A stretch of DNA of 64,000 bases from contig DASUWY010000068.1 in assembly GCA_036378175.1 (NCBI GenBank), forward strand, positions 30,220 to 94,219. Direction: 5' to 3'. The translations under genes and the position numbers were made by a program. The stretch is from Thermoleophilaceae bacterium. Its GTDB lineage: Bacteria; Actinomycetota; Thermoleophilia; Solirubrobacterales; Thermoleophilaceae. Positions 1 to 6,947 of this stretch are shown in pieces; the first letter of the stretch is position 1, and every line of letters starts with the position of its first letter. The notes under the pieces are model-generated. The model was not told the origin of the DNA. It ran no database searches and worked only from the letters and a program-made list of their open reading frames with translations.

Positions 1-536
1 ACCTCGTACTCGCGATGGGTGAGGTCCGAGAGGGGCGATGCCTCCTCGCGCGCGCGAGCGGCCACGAGCACCTCCACCACCTTCGGGTCGATCACCGAGT
101 GGCCGTCCACCACAGCTTCGATCGCGGACACGAGCTGCTTGCGGTCGTGCACGCTCTCCTTGAGGAGATACGCGCGCCCGGAGGACCCGCCCTCGAGCAG
201 CGCGAGCGGGTAGCTCGGCTCGGCGTACTGGCTGAGCACCACCACGCCCAGGTCCGGGTGCGTCTCGCGCAGGGTGTGGGCGATGCGAATGCCTTCGTCG
301 TCGTCGGAGGGGGGCATGCGGATGTCGGTGACCACTGCGTCCGGGCGCTGATCCTCGACCGCCTGCAGGAGCGAGGGCCCGTCCTCGCAGGTCCGTACCA
401 CCTCGATGCTCGGCGCGCCCGCGAGGATCATCTCGACCGCCTCGCGGACGAGGTACGCATCCTCGGCGATCACTACTCGGATCGGGCGCCTTATAGAGTC
501 CTCGCTGGTGCCGGGCGCGAGCGTCGCGCTGTACAT
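1..536 (-). CDS. NarL/FixJ-type response regulator, N-terminal part (cut by window edge)
   Basis: Cytoplasmic two-component response regulator. A REC domain fills residues 19-140, with the phosphoacceptor Asp71 in a VVTDIRMPP context and the conserved Lys126 in YLLKES. The last visible residues, LTHREYEV, match the opening of a LuxR-type DNA-binding domain, which lies beyond the left edge. The ATG is supported by a GAGGAGG ribosome site about 8 bases upstream. The cognate kinase is not visible and may lie to the left. It closely resembles the response regulator at 47842-48486 (same MPP and SQY motifs). Identification is firm; the target genes are unknown. Confidence 0.9.
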   Translation of the reverse strand, partial: MYSATLAPGTSEDSIRRPIRVVIAEDAYLVREAVEMILAGAPSIEVVRTCEDGPSLLQAVEDQRPDAVVTDIRMPPSDDDEGIRIAHTLRETHPDLGVVVLSQYAEPSYPLALLEGGSSGRAYLLKESVHDRKQLVSAIEAVVDGHSVIDPKVVEVLVAARAREEASPLSDLTHREYE

Positions 537-742
537 GCGGTCCTCCTCGGGACGGTCCGTTCGGCCAGTGCGGGCACGCTATTGACGGCCACGCGGCAGA
601 ACATCCGGGCGGAGTCCTACGAACAAACCGTAACGACTACGGATATCCCTGCATAGGGTGCAGGCACGAAGATTTGCTTGGTCAGACGATGCGGGTTGGC
701 CAAGGATCACCCCCATCGGATGAGGCGTCAACGCCCGTGCGC

Positions 743-780
743 TCCTAGGTTGGCCGCCTACCCGGCCTCAACCTAGGAGG
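743..780 (+). promoter_or_regulatory. Hairpin overlapping the ribosome binding site of the DUF1269 gene
   Basis: TCCTAGGTTGGCC (743-755) pairs with GGCC-TC-AACCTAGGA (764-778), leaving a two-base bulge and a loop of eight bases. The right arm contains the first bases of the AGGAGG ribosome site (775-780), and the ATG follows at 785. The fold would hide part of the Shine-Dalgarno sequence, so it could control translation. It could also be a DNA operator palindrome around CCTAGG. Confidence 0.5.
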
Positions 781-784
781 ACTC

Positions 785-1282
785 ATGGCGGATCTAGTCG
801 CCATCGGCTATCCGGACGAGACCACTGCCTCCCTCGCCGCAGAGGAAGTGCAGCGGCTCGCCAGCGAGCTGATCATCGAGCCCGACGCGGTCGCCGTGAT
901 CGTGCGGGACAAGGAAGGCAAGTACCACGTGCACACCTCCCACCACCCGGTGGGCGGAGGGGCCACGTGGGGGATGTTCTGGGGGCTTCTGTTCGGGATG
1001 CTCTTCTTCGTTCCGGTATTCGGAATGGCCGTGGGCGCGGGACTCGGCGCCCTCTTCGGCAAGATCGAGAAGAGCGGCATCGACAAGGAGTTCCAGCAGC
1101 AGGTGCGGGACATGCTCCAGCCCGGCACCTCGGCACTCTTCGTGGTGGTCGAGAAGGTCACGCCGGACAAGGCCGTCGAGGGCCTGCGCCAGTACGGCGG
1201 CACCGTGCTCAAGTCCTCGCTCTCGAAGGACGCTGAGTCTGAGCTGCAGCAGGCGCTGCACGGCGCCCCCGCCGCCTCCTGA
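785..1282 (+). CDS. DUF1269-family membrane protein
   Basis: A 165-residue protein with a ferredoxin-like N-terminal half and a glycine-rich hydrophobic hairpin at about residues 58-92 (WGMFWGLLFG, then GAGLGALFG). This is the signature of DUF1269, small membrane-associated proteins common in actinobacteria. The C-terminal part (residues 95-150) repeats the alpha/beta pattern and includes TSALFVVVEKV. Family function is not established. The start is an ATG 4 bases after AGGAGG. A GC-rich hairpin (1300-1329) follows. Family assignment is good; no role can be proposed. Confidence 0.85.
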   Translation: MADLVAIGYPDETTASLAAEEVQRLASELIIEPDAVAVIVRDKEGKYHVHTSHHPVGGGATWGMFWGLLFGMLFFVPVFGMAVGAGLGALFGKIEKSGIDKEFQQQVRDMLQPGTSALFVVVEKVTPDKAVEGLRQYGGTVLKSSLSKDAESELQQALHGAPAAS

Positions 1283-1299
1283 ACAGTCGCCAAAGCCGC

Positions 1300-1329
1300 G
1301 GCCGGGCTGCCCCAGCCGGCAGCCCGGCC
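1300..1329 (+). terminator. Perfect 12-bp GC hairpin between the DUF1269 and lipoprotein genes
   Basis: GGCCGGGCTGCC (1300-1311) and GGCAGCCCGGCC (1318-1329) form a perfect 12-bp stem with a six-base loop, CCAGCC. It starts 17 bases after the DUF1269 stop codon. No T-run follows; instead the GGGAGG ribosome site of the next gene (1330-1335) directly abuts the stem. It may end transcription, or tune translation of the lipoprotein. Confidence 0.5.
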
Positions 1330-1340
1330 GGGAGGTTCCA

Positions 1341-1763
1341 ATGAAGCTCTCGATCCTCATACTGCTGGCCTCGGCCCTCTTCGTGGTCGCGTGCGGCAGC
1401 CAGTCGAAGTCGGACAAGGCGAAGAGCCAGGTCTGCGACGCGCGCTCGGACATCCAGGCTCAGGTGAAGAAGCTGCAGGGCCTGACGCCCGCCACGTTCA
1501 CCGTGAATGGCGTGAAGGACAGCCTCACCGCGATCCAGAACGACCTGAAGAAGATCGCCGACGCCCAGCCGGACCTCACCGCGTCGCGCAAGCAGCAGGT
1601 GAAGTCGGCCAACGAGAAGTTCACCTCCGAGCTTCAGTCGATTCTCGGCAACATCGGCACGAACCTGTCGGCGAGCGGCGCCAAGACTCAGCTGCAGAGC
1701 GCCTTGCAGCAGCTGGCCAACGCTTATCAGCAGAGTTTCGCGAAGGTAGACTGCAGCGGCTAG
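1341..1763 (+). CDS. Small predicted lipoprotein, function unknown
   Basis: A 140-residue exported protein. The N-terminus (MKLSILILLASALFVVACGS) is a signal peptide ending in a lipobox, VVAC, so Cys18 should be lipidated and the protein anchored outside the membrane. The mature part is Lys/Gln/Ser-rich and predicted helical, with regular coiled-coil-like heptads (residues 36-130) and a second Cys at residue 137 near the end. No catalytic motif was recognised. The start has GGGAGG 5-6 bases upstream. Similar small lipoproteins occur in related actinobacteria, but no family name can be given with confidence. Confidence 0.8.
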   Translation: MKLSILILLASALFVVACGSQSKSDKAKSQVCDARSDIQAQVKKLQGLTPATFTVNGVKDSLTAIQNDLKKIADAQPDLTASRKQQVKSANEKFTSELQSILGNIGTNLSASGAKTQLQSALQQLANAYQQSFAKVDCSG

Positions 1764-1781
1764 CCAGCTGGGCCGGACCCC

Positions 1782-2453
1782 TTGATCGATACCGCCGAGG
1801 TCTTCCTTCGAGTGGCTGCGGCCGGTGGGCTCGGCGCCGTGATCGGCATCGAAAGGGAGTCGCGGAACCAGCTCGCCGGCATGCGGACCCACGCATTGGT
1901 CGCGGCCGGGGCCGCCGTGTTCACGCTGGCGGGCGCGTACGGCTTCTCGGACGTCCACCGCGGGCCGAACGTCGACCCCATGCGCGTGGCCGCGCAGATT
2001 GCCTCGGGCATCGGCTTCATCGGAGCGGGAGCGATCATCCGGGACCGCGGCTCGGTGCGCGGGATCACCACGGCCGCGGCGCTCTGGACGAGCGCCGCGG
2101 TGGGGCTGGCGGCCGGCGCCGGGTTGTGGGCCGTGGCGGGTGCGGGCGCCGTGATCACGCTCGTGGTGCTCGTGCTGCTGCGCCCCGTGCGCACGCGCCT
2201 CTTGACGCTCACCTCATCGCGCTACGGCTTCGAGGTGGAATACGAGCGGGGACACGGCACGCTCGGCCCGGTGCTCGACGCGATCGCGGACGTGGGCGGC
2301 CACGTGGACGACCTCACCCTCGACGACGACCCCGACGGCACGCGCCATCTCGGTCTCGACGTGCGGATTCACGACATCGACGATCTGCGCGAGGCCACGC
2401 GGCTCGTGTCCGAGCGCGAGGAGGTGAAGCGCTGCACCGTCCACCGCAAGTGA
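1782..2453 (+). CDS. MgtC/SapB-family membrane protein
   Basis: A 223-residue membrane protein. The N-terminal 145 residues carry the MgtC hallmarks: GLGAVIGIERESRNQLAGMRTHALV, a second segment ending SGIGFIGAGAII, and RGITTAAALWTSAAVGLAAG. The C-terminal cytosolic part (about 150-223) resembles an ACT-like regulatory domain. MgtC proteins affect magnesium homeostasis and ATP synthase activity in pathogens; many environmental homologues are uncharacterised. The start is a TTG with only a weak ribosome site, 19 bases after the lipoprotein stop, so translation may depend on the upstream gene. Its stop codon lies inside a strong hairpin (2430-2469). Confidence 0.88.
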   Translation: MIDTAEVFLRVAAAGGLGAVIGIERESRNQLAGMRTHALVAAGAAVFTLAGAYGFSDVHRGPNVDPMRVAAQIASGIGFIGAGAIIRDRGSVRGITTAAALWTSAAVGLAAGAGLWAVAGAGAVITLVVLVLLRPVRTRLLTLTSSRYGFEVEYERGHGTLGPVLDAIADVGGHVDDLTLDDDPDGTRHLGLDVRIHDIDDLREATRLVSEREEVKRCTVHRK

Positions 2454-2469
2454 GGCGGACGGTGCAGCG
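2430..2469. terminator. 13-bp hairpin spanning the MgtC-like stop codon, between convergent genes
   Basis: CGCTGCACCGTCC (2430-2442) and GGACGGTGCAGCG (2457-2469) are perfect complements around a 14-base loop that holds the TGA stop (2451-2453). The next gene ends at 2482 on the opposite strand, so one palindrome could serve both transcripts. No T-run follows either arm, which is common in high-GC actinobacteria. Confidence 0.6.
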
Positions 2470-2481
2470 GCTCACATCTGC

Positions 2482-2922
2482 CTACGCGCGTCCGAGGCGG
2501 CTGCCGTAGGCCACGAGCCCGTAGATCGCGAGAATGTCGATCGCGAAGATCGTCAGCGACCAGAAGGGATAGGCGGGGATCGCCATGAGCTGGGCGATCG
2601 CGTTGAGGCTGAGCACGGCGACGCCGGCCCAGCGGGCGAATTGGTTGCGCGCGAAGATCCCGAGGCCCACGAGGATCTGACCGACCCCGAGAAGCAGGAG
2701 GGTCCATCCCCAGGCCCTGAGATCGCCGGCTATGTAATGCGTGTTGGCGACGAAGAAGCTCGCCTTGTCGATCGCCGCGATGCCCTCGATCGCGTTCAGG
2801 GTGCCCACGATCAGCAGCAGGATGCCGGCGAAGGTGACCCAACCCGCGCCGTGGTCGTCTTCGTAGCGCGTCGCGTCCGAGGGGACGTAGGTCTCCCGGC
2901 TGACGCTCGAGTGAACGCTCAT
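2482..2922 (-). CDS. Four-TM membrane protein, DUF7144-like
   Basis: A 146-residue integral membrane protein. After a polar N-terminus (residues 1-25) it has four hydrophobic segments at about 27-48, 73-92, 96-115 and 120-138. Sequence features include GWVTFAGILLLIVGTLNAIEGIAAI and WGWTLLLLGVGQILVGLGI, typical of the DUF7144 family of small actinobacterial membrane proteins. Function is unknown. The start ATG follows CCTAGGAGG, the same ribosome-site context as the DUF1269 gene. An 8-bp inverted repeat (GCGGTTGC at 2938, GCAACCGC at 2964) lies just upstream and may be an operator. Confidence 0.75.
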   Translation of the reverse strand: MSVHSSVSRETYVPSDATRYEDDHGAGWVTFAGILLLIVGTLNAIEGIAAIDKASFFVANTHYIAGDLRAWGWTLLLLGVGQILVGLGIFARNQFARWAGVAVLSLNAIAQLMAIPAYPFWSLTIFAIDILAIYGLVAYGSRLGRA

Positions 2923-3023
2923 TTCTCGCCTCCTAGGGCGGTTGCTCTCCTCACGCTAAGTTCGCAACCGCGCGGAACCCGGGCAATGGTGCGCTCTGGC
3001 GTATCCAGGTAGGCACGCACGCA

Positions 3024-3575
3024 CTAAAAGCGGCGCGCCGCGACCTGACCGATGGCTGCGCCGAGGAGCGAGCCGGCCACGACGTCTCCCGGATAGTGCA
3101 CCCCGGTGTGCACCCGCGAGTACGCCACCGCCGCCGCGAGCGCGCGCAGCGGCGCGCCCGCCTGCGGCAGCGTGTGCCCGACCCCGGTGGCGAAGGCGAA
3201 CGCCGCTGCGGAGTGGCCGGACGGGAACGAGCTGGATGCCGGCATGGGCACGTGCCGCGCGAATGGCACCTCGTTCGCCTCGCGGTCTGGCCGGCGCCGA
3301 GTGCCCAACGGTTTGATCACCACGTTCACGAAGGCCGAGGTGGCGCCCACCGAGAGGAGCCCATTCGCGGCGGCACGCCTGCCGCGGGCGCCGCCCGCGA
3401 GTGCAAGCAGCGCGGCCGACGCGAACGAGAGGCGCGAGTAGTCGGCCGCGCGCGAGAGCCGGCCCATCGCGGTGTCGAGCGAGGGCGACGGCGTGGCCGC
3501 GATCGCCGCGTACACCGCCACGTCGATCCGCGCGGCATCCTGCAGCCAGGCCGGACGCCTACGAGCCGCGGCCAT
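3024..3575 (-). CDS. PAP2-family phosphatase
   Basis: A 183-residue membrane phosphatase of the type 2 phosphatidic acid phosphatase family, likely acting on lipid phosphates or undecaprenyl pyrophosphate. All three signature motifs are present: KPLGTRRRP (Lys88 to Pro96), PSGH (118-121) and SRVHTGVHYPGD (Ser153, Arg154, His160, Asp164). Hydrophobic segments surround them. The ATG lies inside the last codons of the upstream gene (17-base overlap), so the two are probably cotranslated. The reading frame stays open further upstream, but that extension is Arg-rich antisense-like sequence. Start choice is moderately sure; family is firm. Confidence 0.88.
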   Translation of the reverse strand: MAAARRRPAWLQDAARIDVAVYAAIAATPSPSLDTAMGRLSRAADYSRLSFASAALLALAGGARGRRAAANGLLSVGATSAFVNVVIKPLGTRRRPDREANEVPFARHVPMPASSSFPSGHSAAAFAFATGVGHTLPQAGAPLRALAAAVAYSRVHTGVHYPGDVVAGSLLGAAIGQVAARRF

Positions 3576-3855
3576 CGAACGCCCGCGCATCTTCTTCCAG
3601 GTGCGTGGCGGCCTGCTCCTCCCGCGCCAGCGCCTCCAGGTACACCTGGTGCGCCCAATCGCGCTCGGCATCGTCAGACCCGAGCCAGACCTCCCACGCG
3701 TGCGCCACGTCCCTCGCGGCGTTCCGCCACTGTTCGAGGTGCTCCTGGCGCATCCGTCCCACCCGCTCCGCAAGCTCGCCCGGCGGCGGTGGCGGCTGGG
3801 ATGGCTTTCGTAGCAGCGCCATGGGCGTGAAGGTACGCGCGGCTCGCCGCAGCAC
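3559..3855 (-). CDS. Small helical hypothetical protein upstream of PAP2
   Basis: A 98-residue protein from a GTG, or 87 residues from an in-frame ATG at 3822. A proline stretch (PSQPPPPP) is followed by two long amphipathic helices rich in Glu, Ala and Arg, including EHLEQWRNAARDVAHAWEVW and LEALAREEQAATHLEEDA. No family was recognised. The even charge pattern and the overlap with the PAP2 gene suggest a real small gene rather than a shadow. It is divergent from the GAP-family gene at 3888. Function unknown. Confidence 0.6.
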   Translation of the reverse strand: MLRRAARTFTPMALLRKPSQPPPPPGELAERVGRMRQEHLEQWRNAARDVAHAWEVWLGSDDAERDWAHQVYLEALAREEQAATHLEEDARAFDGRGS

Positions 3856-3887
3856 GCCTCGCTCTGATCGGGTGAGATTGTCGGACG

Positions 3888-4568
3888 GTGGTGGGAAATG
3901 TCTTCCTGCTCGCGCTCGCGGCGGCGGTCTACCCGACGCTCTTGGCCGGCGTGATCGTGATCCTCAGCCGGCCGAACCCGGTCCGCCTGCTGCTCGGCTT
4001 CCTGGCCGGCGGCATGGCCGTGAGCGTGATCGCGGGAGTCGTGATCGTCACGTCGCTGCGCGGAAGCCATGCGGTGGTTCCGTCGAACCACGCCACGCGC
4101 CCTGCGATCGACATCGCAGCCGGCGTGGTCTCGCTTGGAGTGGCGGTGGCGCTGCTGCGCGGCCGCTTCAGCCGGGTTGCCGAATGGCGCGAACGGCGGC
4201 GCACGAAGGAGCGTGGTCCCTCGTGGACCGACCGCGCGCTGGGACGCGGTTCAACACTCGTCGCGTTCGGCGTGGGCGTGCTGCTCAACCTCCCGGGGGT
4301 GTGGTACCTCGCCGCGCTGGCGGACATCGCGGCCGCCGAGCTCGAGCCCGCCGAGGAACTGCTGCTCATCCTCGGCTTCAACGTCGTGATGTTCGCGCTC
4401 GTGGAGATCCCGCTCGTGTTCTACCTGGTGGACGCGGAGCGCGCGCGTAAGTTCGTGGAGTTGGCGTCGGGCTGGGTGCACTCGCACGCGCGGCAGGCGG
4501 CCGCGACGGTGGCTGCTGTGGTGGGAGTGTGGCTCGTGGCGAAGGGGATCGCGGGCGCCGTCAGCTGA
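3888..4568 (+). CDS. GAP-family (Sap-like) six-TM membrane protein
   Basis: A 226-residue integral membrane protein with about six transmembrane segments (near residues 5-25, 33-54, 70-92, 122-145, 155-175, 205-223) and a basic cytosolic loop at 95-118 (RVAEWRERRRTKERG). The layout and motifs such as LNLPGVWYLAAL match the GAP/Sap family, whose mycobacterial members help move glycolipids (sulfolipid, glycopeptidolipid). The specific cargo here is unknown. The start is a GTG. Its 3' end overlaps the opposite-strand MalT-like gene by 8 bases. Confidence 0.75.
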   Translation: MVGNVFLLALAAAVYPTLLAGVIVILSRPNPVRLLLGFLAGGMAVSVIAGVVIVTSLRGSHAVVPSNHATRPAIDIAAGVVSLGVAVALLRGRFSRVAEWRERRRTKERGPSWTDRALGRGSTLVAFGVGVLLNLPGVWYLAALADIAAAELEPAEELLLILGFNVVMFALVEIPLVFYLVDAERARKFVELASGWVHSHARQAAATVAAVVGVWLVAKGIAGAVS

Positions 4569-6768
4569 GCGCGTCGAGCGCGGCGTGGCCCACGCCGGTG
4601 TGGGACGCCTCATCGAGCAGGCCCGCCTCGCGTGCGCGCAGCACGGCCTCGCCGCGCGAGGATGCGTCGAGCTTGCGGTACACGGCGCGCGCGTGTGTCT
4701 TCACGGTGTTGGAGGACACGTACAGGCGCTCCGCGATCTCCGGGAACGACAGGTGGGTGGGCAGGAACTGGAGCACGCGCAGCTCCGCCGTGGTCAGCGA
4801 CCAGTCTCTACCGGCGCTGGTGGCGGCGGACTGGTTCACCTGAGCGCGGCACTCCTTCAGCCAGGCCACGGCCACGGCGGCGTCCGAGGCGCGTTCGAGA
4901 TACGCGTCTGTGTCCTCGAGCAGCTGTTGTGCCTGCCGGGAGTCGCCGAGCCGCAGGGCCGCCCGCGCCAGCGCCAGCCGGCATTCCGCCTCGTACCACG
5001 CGCTGAAATCGGCCACGAGCGAAAGCAGGCGCTCCGCCTCCCGAGCGTCCGCCTTCGACGCCTCCACCCGGCCTAGTTGAGCCTCGACCGACGCGGACAC
5101 GGCGAGCACAAGGGCGGCGATCGGATACTCGCTGGTGCCGCTGCGCTCCACTTGAGCCTTCGCGCGCGCCGCGAGGCTCTCCGCCGCGGCGCCGTCGCGG
5201 CGCTCGCTCGCGAGCAGGGCAAGTTGGGAGAGGCAGAGCGCCTGGATGATCGGCGTGCTCGCGGCCGCCCGCCGTGCGCCCTCCTCCAGGCTCGCCCGCG
5301 CGGCCTCGCGCCCGCCCGTCAGATGGCTGGACACGCCCTGGAGGAAGTAACCGAGGGCGAGCCACGGGCTCTCCTCCGCCATCCCGCTCACCGCGCTTTC
5401 CGCCAGCTCACCCATCTGCGCGACGCGATCCTCTCCGGCCGCCGAGCGCAGCAGTTGCGCGTACGGTTCCACCGCGCCCTGCCCGGCGAGCGAGGCCCAA
5501 TGCTCCACGAGGCTGCGCTCCCCAGCCATGAAGGCCTGGGCCGCGGCCGTGAGCGCGAGCGTGGGGCTACCTGCCACCCCGGCGTCGCCGAACGAGCGCA
5601 GCCAGCGGCCGACCTGTGCGGTGCGGCCCCAGCCGAGCAGATCCGCCGCCTGCTCCCAGAGGAGCTCTCCCGCACGGTCCGGGTCGCCCGCGGCGGCCGC
5701 GTGCGCGATCGAACGTTCCACGTCGCCGTGCTCCGCAAACCACTCGCTCGCGCGCGCGTGCAGGCCCGGCTCGCTGCCCGGATCCTCGTGCCTCAGATCC
5801 GCCTGAAGGGCCTGTGCGAACAACCGGTGGCAGCGGAACTCGTCGTCGGCGCGGTCGAGCGGGATGAGCATCGCGTTCATGCGCGAGAGCCGCTTGAGCA
5901 TCCGCGCGGAGTCCGCGCGCTCGAGCACGCGGTCGCACGTCGGGCCGGAGAGCCGATCGAGCACCGACGCCCGCCTGAGGAAGGCGAGGTCCGCGTCAGC
6001 GAAGGCGCCGAGCAGCTCGTCCTCGATGTAGTCGCCTATGAACCTGTCGCTGCCGGAGAACGTGGCGAGTGCGCGCGCCGGGCTGCGCTCCTCGAGCGCC
6101 GCGAGCACGGCGAGGGCGAGGGCGGCCGGCCACCCCTCGGTGCGGTGGACGAGCAGCTCGAGGTCCTCGCGGTCGAGCGCCAGGCCGTGGGCGCTCACGA
6201 GCGCGGAAGCCTCGCGCACGCTCATCGCCAGGTCCGTCGCGCGCAGCTCGAGCAGCAGCCCCTCCGCGCGCAGCGTTCCGAGCCCCAGCTGGGGCTCGGA
6301 GCGCGAGGCCACGGCGATCCTCGACCCGGGAGCGAGCCGCTCGATCAGCTCGCGGAGGAGCTGCATCGAGCCGGGCGAGCGCAGCGCCTCCGCCCGGTCG
6401 ATCGCGAGCACGAAGCTTCGCGCAGGCTGTGCGACCGCACCAGGCAGCTTGGCGGCCACGTTCTTCTTCGTTATCCCCGCCGCGGCCAGAGCCTCCGCGA
6501 TCGACCTCGCGAAGTGGCTTGGATCGTTGTCCGCTTCGGTGGCGAGCACCCACGCGAACGGGCGCCGCGAGCTTCGCCCCCATTCGCCGAGCAGCGTGGT
6601 CTTCCCATAACCGGCCGGCGCCACGAGCAATGAGAGCGGCACATCCGCGGCCCCCGCCAGACGTGCCACGAGGTTCGAGCGCGGAACCATCCCGCGGGAT
6701 ACCGGCGCTGGCGCGGGCGCGTGAGCCCGACGGCGAACCACCGGCCTCTCGACCGCAGCGACGCTCAT
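4561..6768 (-). CDS. MalT-type LuxR transcriptional regulator (STAND ATPase + TPR + HTH)
   Basis: A 735-residue signal-integrating regulator. A P-loop NTPase domain begins near residue 40 with Walker A APAGYGKTT (Lys56). A long helical TPR-like region runs from about 380 to 650, where ligand sensing is expected. The C-terminus is a LuxR-type HTH (about 672-735) with LTTAELRVLQFLP and VSSNTVKTHARAVYRKL. The ATG is preceded by GGAGTCGAGG; the frame extends further upstream but without regulator-like sequence. It is divergent from the sensor kinase at 6948, sharing a 179-base spacer, and may respond to or control that pathway. Inducer unknown. Confidence 0.9.
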   Translation of the reverse strand: MSVAAVERPVVRRRAHAPAPAPVSRGMVPRSNLVARLAGAADVPLSLLVAPAGYGKTTLLGEWGRSSRRPFAWVLATEADNDPSHFARSIAEALAAAGITKKNVAAKLPGAVAQPARSFVLAIDRAEALRSPGSMQLLRELIERLAPGSRIAVASRSEPQLGLGTLRAEGLLLELRATDLAMSVREASALVSAHGLALDREDLELLVHRTEGWPAALALAVLAALEERSPARALATFSGSDRFIGDYIEDELLGAFADADLAFLRRASVLDRLSGPTCDRVLERADSARMLKRLSRMNAMLIPLDRADDEFRCHRLFAQALQADLRHEDPGSEPGLHARASEWFAEHGDVERSIAHAAAAGDPDRAGELLWEQAADLLGWGRTAQVGRWLRSFGDAGVAGSPTLALTAAAQAFMAGERSLVEHWASLAGQGAVEPYAQLLRSAAGEDRVAQMGELAESAVSGMAEESPWLALGYFLQGVSSHLTGGREAARASLEEGARRAAASTPIIQALCLSQLALLASERRDGAAAESLAARAKAQVERSGTSEYPIAALVLAVSASVEAQLGRVEASKADAREAERLLSLVADFSAWYEAECRLALARAALRLGDSRQAQQLLEDTDAYLERASDAAVAVAWLKECRAQVNQSAATSAGRDWSLTTAELRVLQFLPTHLSFPEIAERLYVSSNTVKTHARAVYRKLDASSRGEAVLRAREAGLLDEASHTGVGHAALDALS

Positions 6769-6947
6769 CGCCTCGACTCCTGCATTTGGAGAGCATCCCC
6801 CCGTCCACGCCGCCGAGCCAAGGGCGCTCGCCCCCAGGTTCCGGTAGGCGGGCACTACCCGAGCCGAGGGCACATACGTAGCCGGGGCAATGCACGTGTC
6901 CGCACCCTTGCCGCGCGCGACCGGTTGGCGACAGCCTGTCCATCGAA

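Noticed and set aside
648..664. CCTGCA-TAGGG-TGCAGG hairpin in the spacer before the DUF1269 gene
   Set aside because: Only 6 bp and far from either start; likely chance.
5077..6633. 518-codon open frame opposite the MalT-like gene
   Set aside because: Arg/Glu-rich low-complexity sequence antisense to a conserved ATPase-HTH protein.
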